Assembly (NCBI GenBank): GCA_030831375.1 | Contig: JAURLF010000027.1 | Coordinates: 1 to 19,164 of the forward strand | Origin: Gaiellales bacterium | Lineage (GTDB): Bacteria > Actinomycetota > Thermoleophilia > Gaiellales > F1-60-MAGs149 | Length of the DNA stretch: 19,164 nucleotides | Direction: 5' to 3' | Shown here: positions 1-6,407 of the stretch, in pieces | How the letters are laid out: every line of letters starts with the position of its first letter | Position numbering within the stretch: position 1 is the stretch's first letter | The notes under the pieces: model-generated | Seen by the model: only the letters and a program-made list of their open reading frames with translations | Told to the model about the DNA's origin: nothing | The model's database searches: none | Translations under genes and position numbers: made by a program

Positions 1-1
1 C

Positions 2-649
2 GGCGCCTTCGCGGCCGTCTACCGGGACCTGCTCGAGGACCACGGGCACGTGCTGTCGATCCACATCTCGTCCAAGCTGAGCGGCACCCTCGCCTCGGCG
101 AACGCGGCGGCGGCGGAGTTCCCCGGGAGGGTCACCGTCGTGGACTCGCTGAGCGTGTCGATGCCGCTCGCCCTGTCCCTGGTGCTCGTGCAGGAGGCGC
201 TCGACCGCGGCGCGGACCCGTCGGAGGCGCCCGGGATCATCGCCGACCTGCGCGCGCGCTCCGCGTGCCTGTTCAGCGTGTCGACGCTCGAGTTCCTGCA
301 GCGCGGCGGGCGCATCGGCCGCGCCCAGGCCCTGCTGGGGGGCGTACTCGGCGTGCACCCGATCCTCGCCGTCGAGGACGGCGAGGTCGTGCCCGCCCTC
401 AAGGTGCGCGGCGCGGAGCGGGTGCTGCCGGCGCTCGTCGCGGAGATGGTGCGGCGGTCCGCACCGCACGCCGAGGTCGACGTCGCGATCGCGCACGCCG
501 CGGACCCGGGGCGGGCGGCCGAGCTCGAGGCCCTCGTCCGCGAGGCGCGCGGCGGGATCCGCTCGGTGCGCACGCTGACCCTCGGCGCGGTCGTGGGCGC
601 GCACGCCGGGCCGGGCGCGGTCGGGGTCGGCTACGTCGGCGTCGACTGA
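2..649 (+). CDS. DegV family fatty-acid-binding protein (FakB-like), 5' truncated by window edge
   Basis: The frame is open from the left edge, so the N-terminal part lies outside the window. The visible part carries the DegV fold's lipid-headgroup loop (VLSIHISSKLSGTLASA, from about base 50) and the GGRIG segment (from about 304), followed by the GPGAVGVGY C-terminal strand that ends DegV proteins. DegV/FakB proteins bind a fatty acid and present it to the kinase FakA, giving acyl-phosphate for phospholipid synthesis. PlsX, encoded further along this window, acts at the same acyl-phosphate node. In many Gram-positives fakA and degV sit just before recG; here about 3.1 kb separates degV from recG. 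The stop is followed at once by a GC-rich hairpin. The family is clear; the bound lipid and the presence of a FakA partner upstream are inferred. Confidence 0.9.
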   Translation, partial: GAFAAVYRDLLEDHGHVLSIHISSKLSGTLASANAAAAEFPGRVTVVDSLSVSMPLALSLVLVQEALDRGADPSEAPGIIADLRARSACLFSVSTLEFLQRGGRIGRAQALLGGVLGVHPILAVEDGEVVPALKVRGAERVLPALVAEMVRRSAPHAEVDVAIAHAADPGRAAELEALVREARGGIRSVRTLTLGAVVGAHAGPGAVGVGYVGVD

Positions 650-650
650 T

Positions 651-671
651 CAGGGCCGTCACCGGCCCCTG
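651..671 (+). terminator. GC-rich hairpin after degV, likely terminator without a U-tract
   Basis: GGGCCG (653-658) pairs with CGGCCC (663-668) around a 4-base TCAC loop. The stem extends outward by two more pairs (CA/TG) past a single bulged C at 669. It begins two bases after the degV stop codon. No clear T-run follows, only a mildly pyrimidine-rich stretch, so termination is inferred from position and stem strength. Confidence 0.45.
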
Positions 672-729
672 CCCGCGCGGCCCGCTTCTCCTTGAGCTCG
701 GACGCGAGCCTCGCGCCCTGCACCACCGC

Positions 730-822
730 TCAACCGGGGCCGTAGACGGGGCGCTTGAGGATCGTCGTGACAACGGCCATCACGAGCCAGGCGACGAGCA
801 GCGCGATGATCCACCATTCCAT
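730..822 (-). CDS. 30-aa single-span membrane micro-protein
   Basis: This is a short minus-strand gene read from ATG at 822 to TGA at 730-732. The product begins MEWWIIALLVAWLVMAVVTT and ends in a basic, Pro/Gly-rich tail (ILKRPVYGPG). Residues 3-22 are almost wholly hydrophobic with three Trp, as expected for one transmembrane helix with a short cytoplasmic tail. Support for a real gene is the hexamer TATCGT exactly 7 bases before the ATG, mirroring the TATAGT that sits 7 bases before the divergent gene at 871. No Shine-Dalgarno sequence is visible, consistent with a leaderless mRNA. I do not recognise a named family. The frame stays open after the TGA for another 32 codons (see findings). 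The function is unknown. Confidence 0.6.
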   Translation of the reverse strand: MEWWIIALLVAWLVMAVVTTILKRPVYGPG

Positions 823-829
823 GCCGCGC

Positions 830-835
830 ACGATA
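830..835 (-). promoter_or_regulatory. -10 element TATCGT of the membrane micro-gene (leaderless)
   Basis: On the minus strand, TATCGT is followed by 7 bases (GCGCGGC) and then the ATG at 822. Transcription starting at the usual distance from a -10 box would begin at or next to the start codon. No recognisable -35 hexamer is seen. Confidence 0.5.
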
Positions 836-857
836 CCGGGCCCACCGGTCAGCGTGT

Positions 858-863
858 TATAGT
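858..863 (+). promoter_or_regulatory. -10 element TATAGT of the PF13769-like/homocysteine methyltransferase operon (leaderless)
   Basis: TATAGT is followed by GGCTCAC (7 bases) and the ATG at 871, placing the expected transcription start at the A of the ATG or one base before. It is close to the TATAAT consensus and stands out in this GC-rich sequence. No Shine-Dalgarno sequence lies between it and the start. Confidence 0.6.
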
Positions 864-870
864 GGCTCAC

Positions 871-1182
871 ATGAGCGAATACCAGATCACCTACTGGCGC
901 GACATCCCGTCGCTCGTCACGGCCCGCGACGGCGATGACACCGCCAAGGCGAGCCTGTCGCAGCGCTTCCAGGAGGCGATCGACGAGGCCGCGATGCGCC
1001 TGGGTGAGAGCGACGCCGACGCCTATATGGCGGGCTGGCGGCGCGGGGAGTGGACCCCAGCCGAAGGCGCCCCCGGCGAGGTCGCCGACCGTGTCGCGAC
1101 GGAGCTCGAGGCGGACCTCGACGAGGCGGCGCTGACGGCGCTCCTCGACGAGCTCGGCCCGGCCGCGGGCGAGGTCGCCTGA
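871..1182 (+). CDS. Small 'virulence factor' (PF13769-like) domain protein, 103 aa
   Basis: The product begins MSEYQITYWRDIPSLVTARD and continues with an acidic/amphipathic helix (QRFQEAIDEAAMRLG) and a WRRGEW motif. I recognise this from memory as the actinobacterial 'virulence factor' domain family (PF13769), a name derived from a staphylococcal protein that says nothing about biochemistry. The last ~40 residues are a Glu/Ala-rich tail. ATG 871 is chosen because it follows the leaderless -10 at 858-863; the frame is open much further upstream but that part runs through degV. The stop (TGA 1180-1182) overlaps the ATG of the homocysteine methyltransferase by one base, so the two are probably made together. 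A role near methyl transfer or one-carbon metabolism is inferred from this coupling only. Confidence 0.75.
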   Translation: MSEYQITYWRDIPSLVTARDGDDTAKASLSQRFQEAIDEAAMRLGESDADAYMAGWRRGEWTPAEGAPGEVADRVATELEADLDEAALTALLDELGPAAGEVA

Positions 1183-2069
1183 TGGCCGGCGGGCTGCTCG
1201 AGGCCCTGCAGGGCGGCCAGCGCGTGCTCGGTGACGGCGCGATGGGCACGATGCTGCAGGACGCCGGCCTCACCGACGGTGGCGCGCCCGAGTTGTGGAA
1301 CGTCGAGCACCCCGACAAGGTCGAGGCGATCCTGGAGGCCTACGCCGACGCGGGTGCCCAGCTGATCACGACCTGCACGTTCGGCGGGACCCGCCCCCGG
1401 CTTGAGATGCACGACCTCGGGGACCGCGTTGAGGAGCTCAACCGCGCCGGCGCGGAGGTGGCGCGGCGCGTCGCCGACCGCCACCCGGGCACGTGGGTGC
1501 TCGGCGACGTCGGGCCGTCGGGCGAGCTGATGGAGCCGATGGGCACCCTCACCGTCGAGACGGGCCGCGAGCTCTTCGCCGAGCAGATCCGCGGGCTCGT
1601 CCAGGGCGGCGCCGACGCGATCCTGATCGAGACGATGTCCGACCTGGGAGAGGTCGAGGCGGCCGTCGCGGCGGCCAAGGCCGAGGCGCCGGGCCTGCCG
1701 ATCCTCGTCACGATGTCGTTCGACACGAACCTGCGCACGATGATGGGCGTGAAGCCCGGCCACGCCGTCGAGGCCGTCAGCGCCATGGGCGCCGACGTGG
1801 TCGGCGCCAACTGCGGGCGCGGTCCCGACGAGATGCGCCAGATCGCCGCCGAAATGGCCGAGGCTCGGACCGCCGGCGTCTACCTCATGACGCAGTCGAA
1901 CGCCGGCCTGCCGCAGCTCGTCGGCGACGAGTTCCGCTACGACGGCACGCCCGAGGTGATGGCCGACTGGGCACGCGACATGCGCGAGCTCGGCATCGAC
2001 GTGATCGGCGCCTGCTGCGGCTCGACGCCGGCGCACATCGCCGCGATGCGCGACGTCGTGCTCGGCTGA
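1182..2069 (+). CDS. Homocysteine S-methyltransferase family protein (MetH N-terminal-like), 295 aa
   Basis: This is a stand-alone homocysteine-binding (PF02574) TIM barrel, equivalent to the first module of cobalamin-dependent methionine synthase. The N-terminus has the family's LGDGAMGTMLQ. The three zinc-binding cysteines are present: C211 in GANCG and the C278-C279 pair in GACCGS. The family transfers a methyl group to the zinc-activated thiol of homocysteine, making methionine; the methyl donor (S-methylmethionine, betaine or a methyl-corrinoid) cannot be told from sequence. No folate-, cobalamin- or reactivation domain follows, so this is not a full MetH. ATG 1182 overlaps the stop of the preceding gene (TGATG). 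A longer reading from GTG 1050 would run inside that gene and is rejected. The stop is only four bases from the convergent gene's stop. Confidence 0.88.
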   Translation: MAGGLLEALQGGQRVLGDGAMGTMLQDAGLTDGGAPELWNVEHPDKVEAILEAYADAGAQLITTCTFGGTRPRLEMHDLGDRVEELNRAGAEVARRVADRHPGTWVLGDVGPSGELMEPMGTLTVETGRELFAEQIRGLVQGGADAILIETMSDLGEVEAAVAAAKAEAPGLPILVTMSFDTNLRTMMGVKPGHAVEAVSAMGADVVGANCGRGPDEMRQIAAEMAEARTAGVYLMTQSNAGLPQLVGDEFRYDGTPEVMADWARDMRELGIDVIGACCGSTPAHIAAMRDVVLG

Positions 2070-2079
2070 GACCTCAGCC
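2064..2079. terminator. Inverted repeat spanning two convergent stop codons (putative bidirectional terminator)
   Basis: GGCTGAG (2064-2070) and CTCAGCC (2073-2079) are perfect 7-base arms separated by two bases. The plus-strand TGA (2067-2069) lies in the left arm and the minus-strand stop (2074-2076) in the right arm. This is the only space between the two genes, so it is the obvious candidate for terminating both; there is no U-tract. A near-identical layout occurs at 16159-16175. Confidence 0.45.
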
Positions 2080-2763
2080 CGACCGCGTCAGCCAGTCGGA
2101 CAGCCGCCGGCGCACGGTCGGCCGCGGGTAGAGGCGCGCGGCCTCCTCAGCCGTGATGCCGAGGTGCGCGCGCGGCAGCCGCTGTGCGGACGGGGCGTAG
2201 CGGGGCAGGGGTCCGAGCGGGTCCGTGCCCGGGTCGATCACCACGGGCACCCCGTAGACCTGCTCGAGGAGCGGCGCGAGCTCCTCGGCCGGCACGGCCC
2301 GCAACTGGCCGGCCTCCCACGTGAAGGCGAAGCAGAGGCCGTCCGAGGTGGCGGCGTGCACCTTCAGCCGCGTCGGGTAGGCGTGGGCGGCGCGCCAACC
2401 GCGCTTGTGGCGCAGGACGGTGCCCCACAGGGCGACCTCGCCCGAGACGGCCCGCAGCCCGCGCGTGTCGGCGGCGTCCATCAGGGCCGCACCCTCCGAG
2501 CGCCAGGCGTGGACGCCGCAGGTGCAGCCCGCGGCCGGGGCGTCGTGGCCGGCCGGGGCGCGGCTGACGGGCCTCACGCCGAGCGGCGAGGTCCAGGTGG
2601 AGACCCCGCAGCGGGCGCTGTGCGCCTGTCGCGGCTCCCAGATCGTGCGCCGGTAGGGCGATGCGAGCACCGGGTCGCCGGCGGGGTGGATGCGGACGGT
2701 CCACGAGCGGTAGCCGAGGACCGGCTCGATCAGGTCCGGGACGACGAAGGCGTCATCCGTCAC
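2074..2763 (-). CDS. Actinobacterial hypothetical protein with CxCGxH motif, 229 aa
   Basis: The product contains an LGYRSWTVR start segment (residues 16-24), IWEPRQAHSARC (41-52), and a conserved-looking HDAPAAGCTCGVHAW block with H73, C80, C82 and H85. Together with C52 this could form a metal site. A central region (ALWGTVLRHKRGWRAAHAYP) resembles the GTV…GWRA…AYP pattern that follows the CTCG(I/V)(Y/H)A motif in widespread actinobacterial proteins of unknown function. The C-terminus (EEAARLYPRPTVRRRLSDWL) is a basic amphipathic helix. The start is GTG 2763, which overlaps the preceding micro-gene's stop by four bases (GTGA). No signal peptide or membrane span is seen. I do not assign a function; metal binding is inference. 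Confidence 0.72.
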   Translation of the reverse strand: MTDDAFVVPDLIEPVLGYRSWTVRIHPAGDPVLASPYRRTIWEPRQAHSARCGVSTWTSPLGVRPVSRAPAGHDAPAAGCTCGVHAWRSEGAALMDAADTRGLRAVSGEVALWGTVLRHKRGWRAAHAYPTRLKVHAATSDGLCFAFTWEAGQLRAVPAEELAPLLEQVYGVPVVIDPGTDPLGPLPRYAPSAQRLPRAHLGITAEEAARLYPRPTVRRRLSDWLTRSG

Positions 2764-2903
2764 GCGGGGACAGGCTCCTCCCGCGGTGCCGGCTCGGGCC
2801 AGGGGTCGGGGGCCGGCTCCTCGGCCGGTGCCGGCTCGCGGGCGGGGACGGGCGGCGTCGCCGGCTCGATGACGATGCGCTCCTCCTCCTCGCCGATGTC
2901 CAT
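2760..2903 (-). CDS. 47-aa acidic, Pro-rich micro-protein
   Basis: The gene reads from ATG 2903 to TGA 2760-2762. It begins MDIGEEEERIVIEPATPPVP and continues with EPAP/EEP-type repeats. The composition is almost entirely Glu, Pro and Ala, so it is probably disordered. Evidence that it is translated: it sits between two minus-strand genes, nine bases after the DUF429-like stop; its stop overlaps the next GTG start (GTGA); and a TAGCCT hexamer stands exactly six bases before its ATG. The pattern of an acidic IxIEP head followed by a Pro-rich tail looks familiar from small actinobacterial proteins, but I cannot name a family. It could be a chaperone-like or tethering partner of the CxCGxH protein, which is speculation. 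Confidence 0.62.
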   Translation of the reverse strand: MDIGEEEERIVIEPATPPVPAREPAPAEEPAPDPWPEPAPREEPVPA

Positions 2904-2909
2904 GGGGGC

Positions 2910-2915
2910 AGGCTA
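2910..2915 (-). promoter_or_regulatory. -10 element TAGCCT overlapping the upstream TAG stop (leaderless micro-gene)
   Basis: The TAG stop of the DUF429-like gene (2913-2915) is the first half of TAGCCT, followed by GCCCCC (6 bases) and the ATG at 2903. It fits the TANNNT pattern and the same spacing as at 13777 and 18250. It would let the micro-gene and CxCGxH gene be transcribed apart from the DUF429-like gene. Confidence 0.45.
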
Positions 2916-3695
2916 GCGGCGGGCGAGCGCGCTCGCCGGCGTCAGCATCGCCCCTTCGCGCGCGTCGCCCGGGAGGGGCGCGCGCAGGGCGCGGCCCAGA
3001 TCGCGGGCGGCCGACAGGCGCAGCGCGCTCGCCGCCGCGTCGAAGGCGTCCTCCGTGGCCGCTGCGCGCTCCAGGAGCCGCCCGCGCAGGCCGCCCTGCG
3101 CCTGCAGCCACGTGCGTCGCGCGGCGGGGTCGGACTTCGCGACGGGGCCGGTCAGCAGCCGCGGCCAGATCTCGCAGACGGCGTGCCGGCCGGGCGGCTG
3201 GAACGGCCAGATCGCCCAGCCCGCCTCGGCCAGCACGGGCAGGTGCGGGATGCCGCGGACCGTGCCCGTCCCGACCGCGCCCGCCCCGCCGATCTGGAAG
3301 ACGCTCTTCGGGGCGATGCCGCGCACGCTCCAGCCCTCCTCGCAGGCCCGCAGCTGTGGTTCCGGGCCGCGCCGCCGACCCGGCCGGCCCCAGAAGGGCG
3401 GCGGACAGTCGGCCAGCCACGACTCGCCGAGGCAGGCCACGCCGGCCCAGAGGTCGGCCGGCGTGCGCCAGCCGTGCGCATCGAGGAACCAGGCCGGGTA
3501 GGAGAAGGCGAAGTCGACCCCGACCACGGCGCGCGGCACCCGCCGGCGGCGCTCGACGAGCCACGCCACGGCCTCGGCGCGGTCGCGGCCGCCCTCGAGC
3601 GCCGTCAGCCGGCCGTCGACGGCCTCGGCGATCCAGATGCGGGCGCGCGCACCCGTCCGGGCCCCCGACCAGTCGACGGCGATCGCGCGCGGCAT
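2913..3695 (-). CDS. RNase H-fold DUF429-like predicted nuclease, 260 aa
   Basis: The N-terminal strand MPRAIAVDWSGA with D8 resembles the first acidic strand of RNase H-like folds. A second carboxylate sits in VGVDFAFSYP (D61), a third in CEIWPRLLTG (E175), and a TEDAFDAAASAL helix near the C-terminus carries E215, D216 and D219. This D…D…E…D layout, and the terminal helix, match DUF429-type predicted RNase H-like nucleases. Whether it cleaves nucleic acid, and which, is unknown. ATG 3695 is chosen over upstream in-frame starts because those run into recG on the other strand, and because GAGAGT stands six bases upstream. It heads a minus-strand unit with the two genes below it and is divergent from recG across 52 bases. 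Confidence 0.65.
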   Translation of the reverse strand: MPRAIAVDWSGARTGARARIWIAEAVDGRLTALEGGRDRAEAVAWLVERRRRVPRAVVGVDFAFSYPAWFLDAHGWRTPADLWAGVACLGESWLADCPPPFWGRPGRRRGPEPQLRACEEGWSVRGIAPKSVFQIGGAGAVGTGTVRGIPHLPVLAEAGWAIWPFQPPGRHAVCEIWPRLLTGPVAKSDPAARRTWLQAQGGLRGRLLERAAATEDAFDAAASALRLSAARDLGRALRAPLPGDAREGAMLTPASALARR

Positions 3696-3701
3696 GCCCG
3701 G

Positions 3702-3707
3702 ACTCTC
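3702..3707 (-). promoter_or_regulatory. -10-like element GAGAGT of the DUF429-like gene
   Basis: On the minus strand GAGAGT is followed by CCGGGC (6 bases) and the ATG at 3695. The first T of the consensus is G, but the A at position 2 and final T are kept. The divergent recG promoter has the near-identical GAGAAT at the same spacing, which strengthens both. Confidence 0.35.
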
Positions 3708-3735
3708 GCACACCCCGGCCCGTCGGGCCGTGCGC

Positions 3736-3741
3736 GAGAAT
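3736..3741 (+). promoter_or_regulatory. -10-like element GAGAAT of recG
   Basis: GAGAAT is followed by GCCCGC (6 bases) and GTG 3748. The spacing equals that of the stronger leaderless promoters in this window. The initial G weakens the match, so this is a moderate call. It favours GTG 3748 over GTG 3730 as the recG start. Confidence 0.38.
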
Positions 3742-3747
3742 GCCCGC

Positions 3748-5865
3748 GTGCCCGCGCCCTTCCCCGGAGTCGACGCCGCGAAGCCGCCGCCGCGGCCCCG
3801 CACGTGGCCGGACCCCACGCGCCTCGCCCGGCCGATCGGCGGGCCGAAACGGCGCGTGGAGGGGCTCGTGGCGCTCGGCCTCGGCACTCAGGGCGACCTG
3901 CTCGCGGCGCTGCCCTTCCGCTTCGAGGACCTGCGGCGTGTGCGGCCGATCGCAGAGGCGGTCCTCGCGGGCGAGGCCGAGGCGACCGTCGTCGGCCGCG
4001 TCGGCTCCGTCACGGAGCGCCCCACGCGCCGGCGCGGGCTGCGCATCGTGCAGACGCGGCTGTCGGACGACACGGGCTCGGTCACGCTGACCTGGTTCAA
4101 CCAGCGCCACCTGACCCGCACGCTCGTCCCGGGCACGCGCATCGCCGCGCGCGGCGCGCTCAAGGTCGGGACGCGCGGGGCGGAGATGACGGTGCGCTCG
4201 CACGAGATCCTCGGCGGGCCCGACGAGGACCCGGCCGCCGCCGGCGGCCTCGTGCCCGTCTACCACGCCTCCGCTCGCGTCTCCACGGGCGTCCTGCGCG
4301 GGCTCGTCGACGAGGCGCTGGCGGACGTCGGCGACCGGCTTCCCGACCCGCTCCCGGTCGAGCTGCGCGTCCGCCATCGGCTGCCCCTGCGCCGCGACGC
4401 GATCACGGCCGGGCACCGGCCGCGCCGGCTCGGCGAGCAGCGCACGGCGCGCCGCCGGCTGGCCTACGAGGAGCTCCTGCTCCTGCAGCTCGCGCTGCTC
4501 CTGCACCGCGACGCGGTCGACACGCAGGGCGGTGCCGCGGCGCTCGGGCCGCCCGGCCCGCTCAGCGCGCGCTTCCGCGACGGCCTGCCGTTCGCGCTGA
4601 CGGGCGCCCAGGAGCGGGCGCTGGCCGCGATCGACCGCGACCTCGACCGCGAGCGGCCGATGCAGCGGCTGCTCGAGGGCGACGTCGGCTCGGGCAAGAC
4701 CGTCGTCGCCTTCGCGGCGCTCGTGCGCGCCGTCGAGCACGGCGGGCAGGCCGCCCTGATGGCGCCGACGGAGGTGCTGGCGCTCCAGCACCTGCGCGGC
4801 GCCGAGCGGCTGCTCGAGCCGCTCGGGATCGAGATCGCGTACCTGTCGGGCGACGTGCCCGAGCGCGAGCGGCGCGCACGGCGCGCCCGCATCGCCGCCG
4901 GGCACCCGCTGGTCGCGATCGGCACGCACGCGCTCCTGCACACGGCCTTCCCGCGCCTCGAGGTGCTGGTGGTCGACGAGCAGCACCGCTTCGGCGTCGC
5001 GCAGCGTGCGCGGCTGAGCGCCGGGGACGGACCCGTCCCGCACGTGCTGCACATGACGGCGACGCCGATCCCCCGCTCGCTGGCCCTGACCGCGTTCGGG
5101 GACCTCGACCTGACGATCATCGACGAGCTGCCGCCCGGCCGGCAGCCGATCCGCACCAGCGTCGTGCCGGAGGCCAAGCGCGCCGACGGCTACGCGTGGA
5201 TCGTGGAGCAGGTGCGGGCCGGCCGGCAGGCGTACGTGGTCTGCCCGCTCGTCGAGGAGAACCCCGACGTCGAGGCGCGCGCCGCCGAGGAGGAGGCCGC
5301 GCGCCTCGCCGCCGGCCCGCTCACCGCCGTGCGCGTCGCCTGCGCACACGGCCAGCAGCCGGCCGCTGAGCGCCAGCGCGTGATGGCGGCGTTCGCGGCC
5401 GGCGAGATCGACGTGCTCGTCGCCACCACCGTGATCGAGGTCGGCGTCGACGTCCCCAACGCCACGGTGATGGTGGTCGAGGACGCGGACCGCTTCGGCC
5501 TCGCCCAGCTGCACCAGCTGCGCGGGCGCGTCGGCCGCGGCGACGGGCAGTCGTACTGCCTGCTCTACGCCTCGGCCGAGCCGACGCCGGAGGGCGAGCG
5601 GCGCCTCGACGCGCTGGTGCGGCACACCAGCGGCTTCGAGCTGGCCGAGATCGACCTCGCGATGCGCGGCGAGGGGCGCCTGCTGGGCGAGGCGCAGAGC
5701 GGGGCCAGCGACCTGCGCTACGCGCGGCTCGACACGGACCGGCGGCTGCTCGAGCGGGCCCGCGAGGACGCCGCGCGGCTCGTGCGCGAGGGCCCCGACG
5801 ACATCGTGCGGGCCGCGGCCGAGGAGCGCTTCGGCGAGCTGATCCAGGCGCTCAGGCGGGCCTGA
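3748..5865 (+). CDS. recG: ATP-dependent DNA helicase RecG, 705 aa
   Basis: RecG reverses stalled replication forks and branch-migrates recombination intermediates. The N-terminal wedge region has an OB-fold (about residues 75-150). The helicase core carries the Q-motif-like LTGAQERAL, Walker A GDVGSGKT (312-318; K317), the RecG-typical DEQH box (410-413), TATPIPRSLALTAFGDLD (motif III and following), and the C-terminal QLRGRVGR motif VI (590-597). The length is normal for the family. GTG 3748 is preferred for its -10 spacing; GTG 3730 is possible and would add six residues. No Shine-Dalgarno sequence is visible. The stop TGA overlaps the rsmD ATG by one base, starting the long co-directional run. 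Confidence 0.96.
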   Translation: MPAPFPGVDAAKPPPRPRTWPDPTRLARPIGGPKRRVEGLVALGLGTQGDLLAALPFRFEDLRRVRPIAEAVLAGEAEATVVGRVGSVTERPTRRRGLRIVQTRLSDDTGSVTLTWFNQRHLTRTLVPGTRIAARGALKVGTRGAEMTVRSHEILGGPDEDPAAAGGLVPVYHASARVSTGVLRGLVDEALADVGDRLPDPLPVELRVRHRLPLRRDAITAGHRPRRLGEQRTARRRLAYEELLLLQLALLLHRDAVDTQGGAAALGPPGPLSARFRDGLPFALTGAQERALAAIDRDLDRERPMQRLLEGDVGSGKTVVAFAALVRAVEHGGQAALMAPTEVLALQHLRGAERLLEPLGIEIAYLSGDVPERERRARRARIAAGHPLVAIGTHALLHTAFPRLEVLVVDEQHRFGVAQRARLSAGDGPVPHVLHMTATPIPRSLALTAFGDLDLTIIDELPPGRQPIRTSVVPEAKRADGYAWIVEQVRAGRQAYVVCPLVEENPDVEARAAEEEAARLAAGPLTAVRVACAHGQQPAAERQRVMAAFAAGEIDVLVATTVIEVGVDVPNATVMVVEDADRFGLAQLHQLRGRVGRGDGQSYCLLYASAEPTPEGERRLDALVRHTSGFELAEIDLAMRGEGRLLGEAQSGASDLRYARLDTDRRLLERAREDAARLVREGPDDIVRAAAEERFGELIQALRRA

Positions 5866-6407
5866 TGCGGATCGTCGCGGGGCGGAACCGCTCGCGCCGG
5901 CTGGTCGCGCCGGCCGGCGGCGGCGTGCGGCCGACCTCGGATCGGGCTCGCGAGGCCGTCTTCGCCTCGCTCGGCGACGTCATGGGCGCGCGCGTGCTCG
6001 ACCTCTTCGCCGGCTCCGGGGCGCTCGGGCTGGAGGCGCTCTCGCGCGGCGCCGCCTCATGCCTGTTCGTCGAGCGCGACCGGGCGGCGCTCGACGCGCT
6101 GCGCGCGAACGTCGCGGCGCTCGGGGAGGCGGAGGCCGCGACCGTGCGGCGCGGCAGCGCGCCGCGCGTGCTCGCGGGCCTCGCCGAGGCCGGTGACGCC
6201 TTCGACCTCGTGCTGCTCGACCCGCCCTACGCGGACCTGCCGCGCCTTGTGGACCGGCTCGGGCGAGACGTGCCGCGGGTGCTCGCCCCGGGCGGGCGCG
6301 TGGTGCTCGAGACGGCCGCCGACCAAGAGGCGGCGCTGCCCGGCCTCGAGGCCTCCTACAATCGTCGCGTCGGAGCCGCCCGGCTCCGCATCCTGTCCCG
6401 CGCATGA
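5865..6407 (+). CDS. rsmD: 16S rRNA (guanine-966-N2)-methyltransferase RsmD, 180 aa
   Basis: This is a SAM-dependent Rossmann methyltransferase that modifies G966 of 16S rRNA in the assembling 30S subunit. Visible motifs are the N-terminal MRIVAGRNRSRRL with RPTSDRAREAVF (RNA/SAM-binding segment), the SAM-binding DLFAGSGALGLEALSRGA (motif I, from D46) and the catalytic DPPY (119-122). The length matches the family. It overlaps recG by one base (TGATG) and coaD by four (ATGA). The rsmD-coaD pair is very widely conserved. Confidence 0.95.
   Translation: MRIVAGRNRSRRLVAPAGGGVRPTSDRAREAVFASLGDVMGARVLDLFAGSGALGLEALSRGAASCLFVERDRAALDALRANVAALGEAEAATVRRGSAPRVLAGLAEAGDAFDLVLLDPPYADLPRLVDRLGRDVPRVLAPGGRVVLETAADQEAALPGLEASYNRRVGAARLRILSRA

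Noticed and set aside
646..653. CTGATCAG palindrome over the degV stop
   Set aside because: An 8-base palindrome is easily chance; no facing gene ends there in frame, unlike the two convergent junctions.
1050..1181. GTG 1050 as an earlier start for the homocysteine methyltransferase
   Set aside because: The added 44 residues are Arg/Gly-rich shadow sequence within the PF13769-like gene, and ATG 1182 gives the normal family N-terminus.
2764..5625. Very long minus-strand open frame continuous with the CxCGxH gene, running opposite recG
   Set aside because: It is the mirror of recG codons; only the part below 2763 has a plausible protein. The upstream portion is Arg/Gly/Ala-rich shadow sequence and crosses the DUF429-like gene in the wrong frame.
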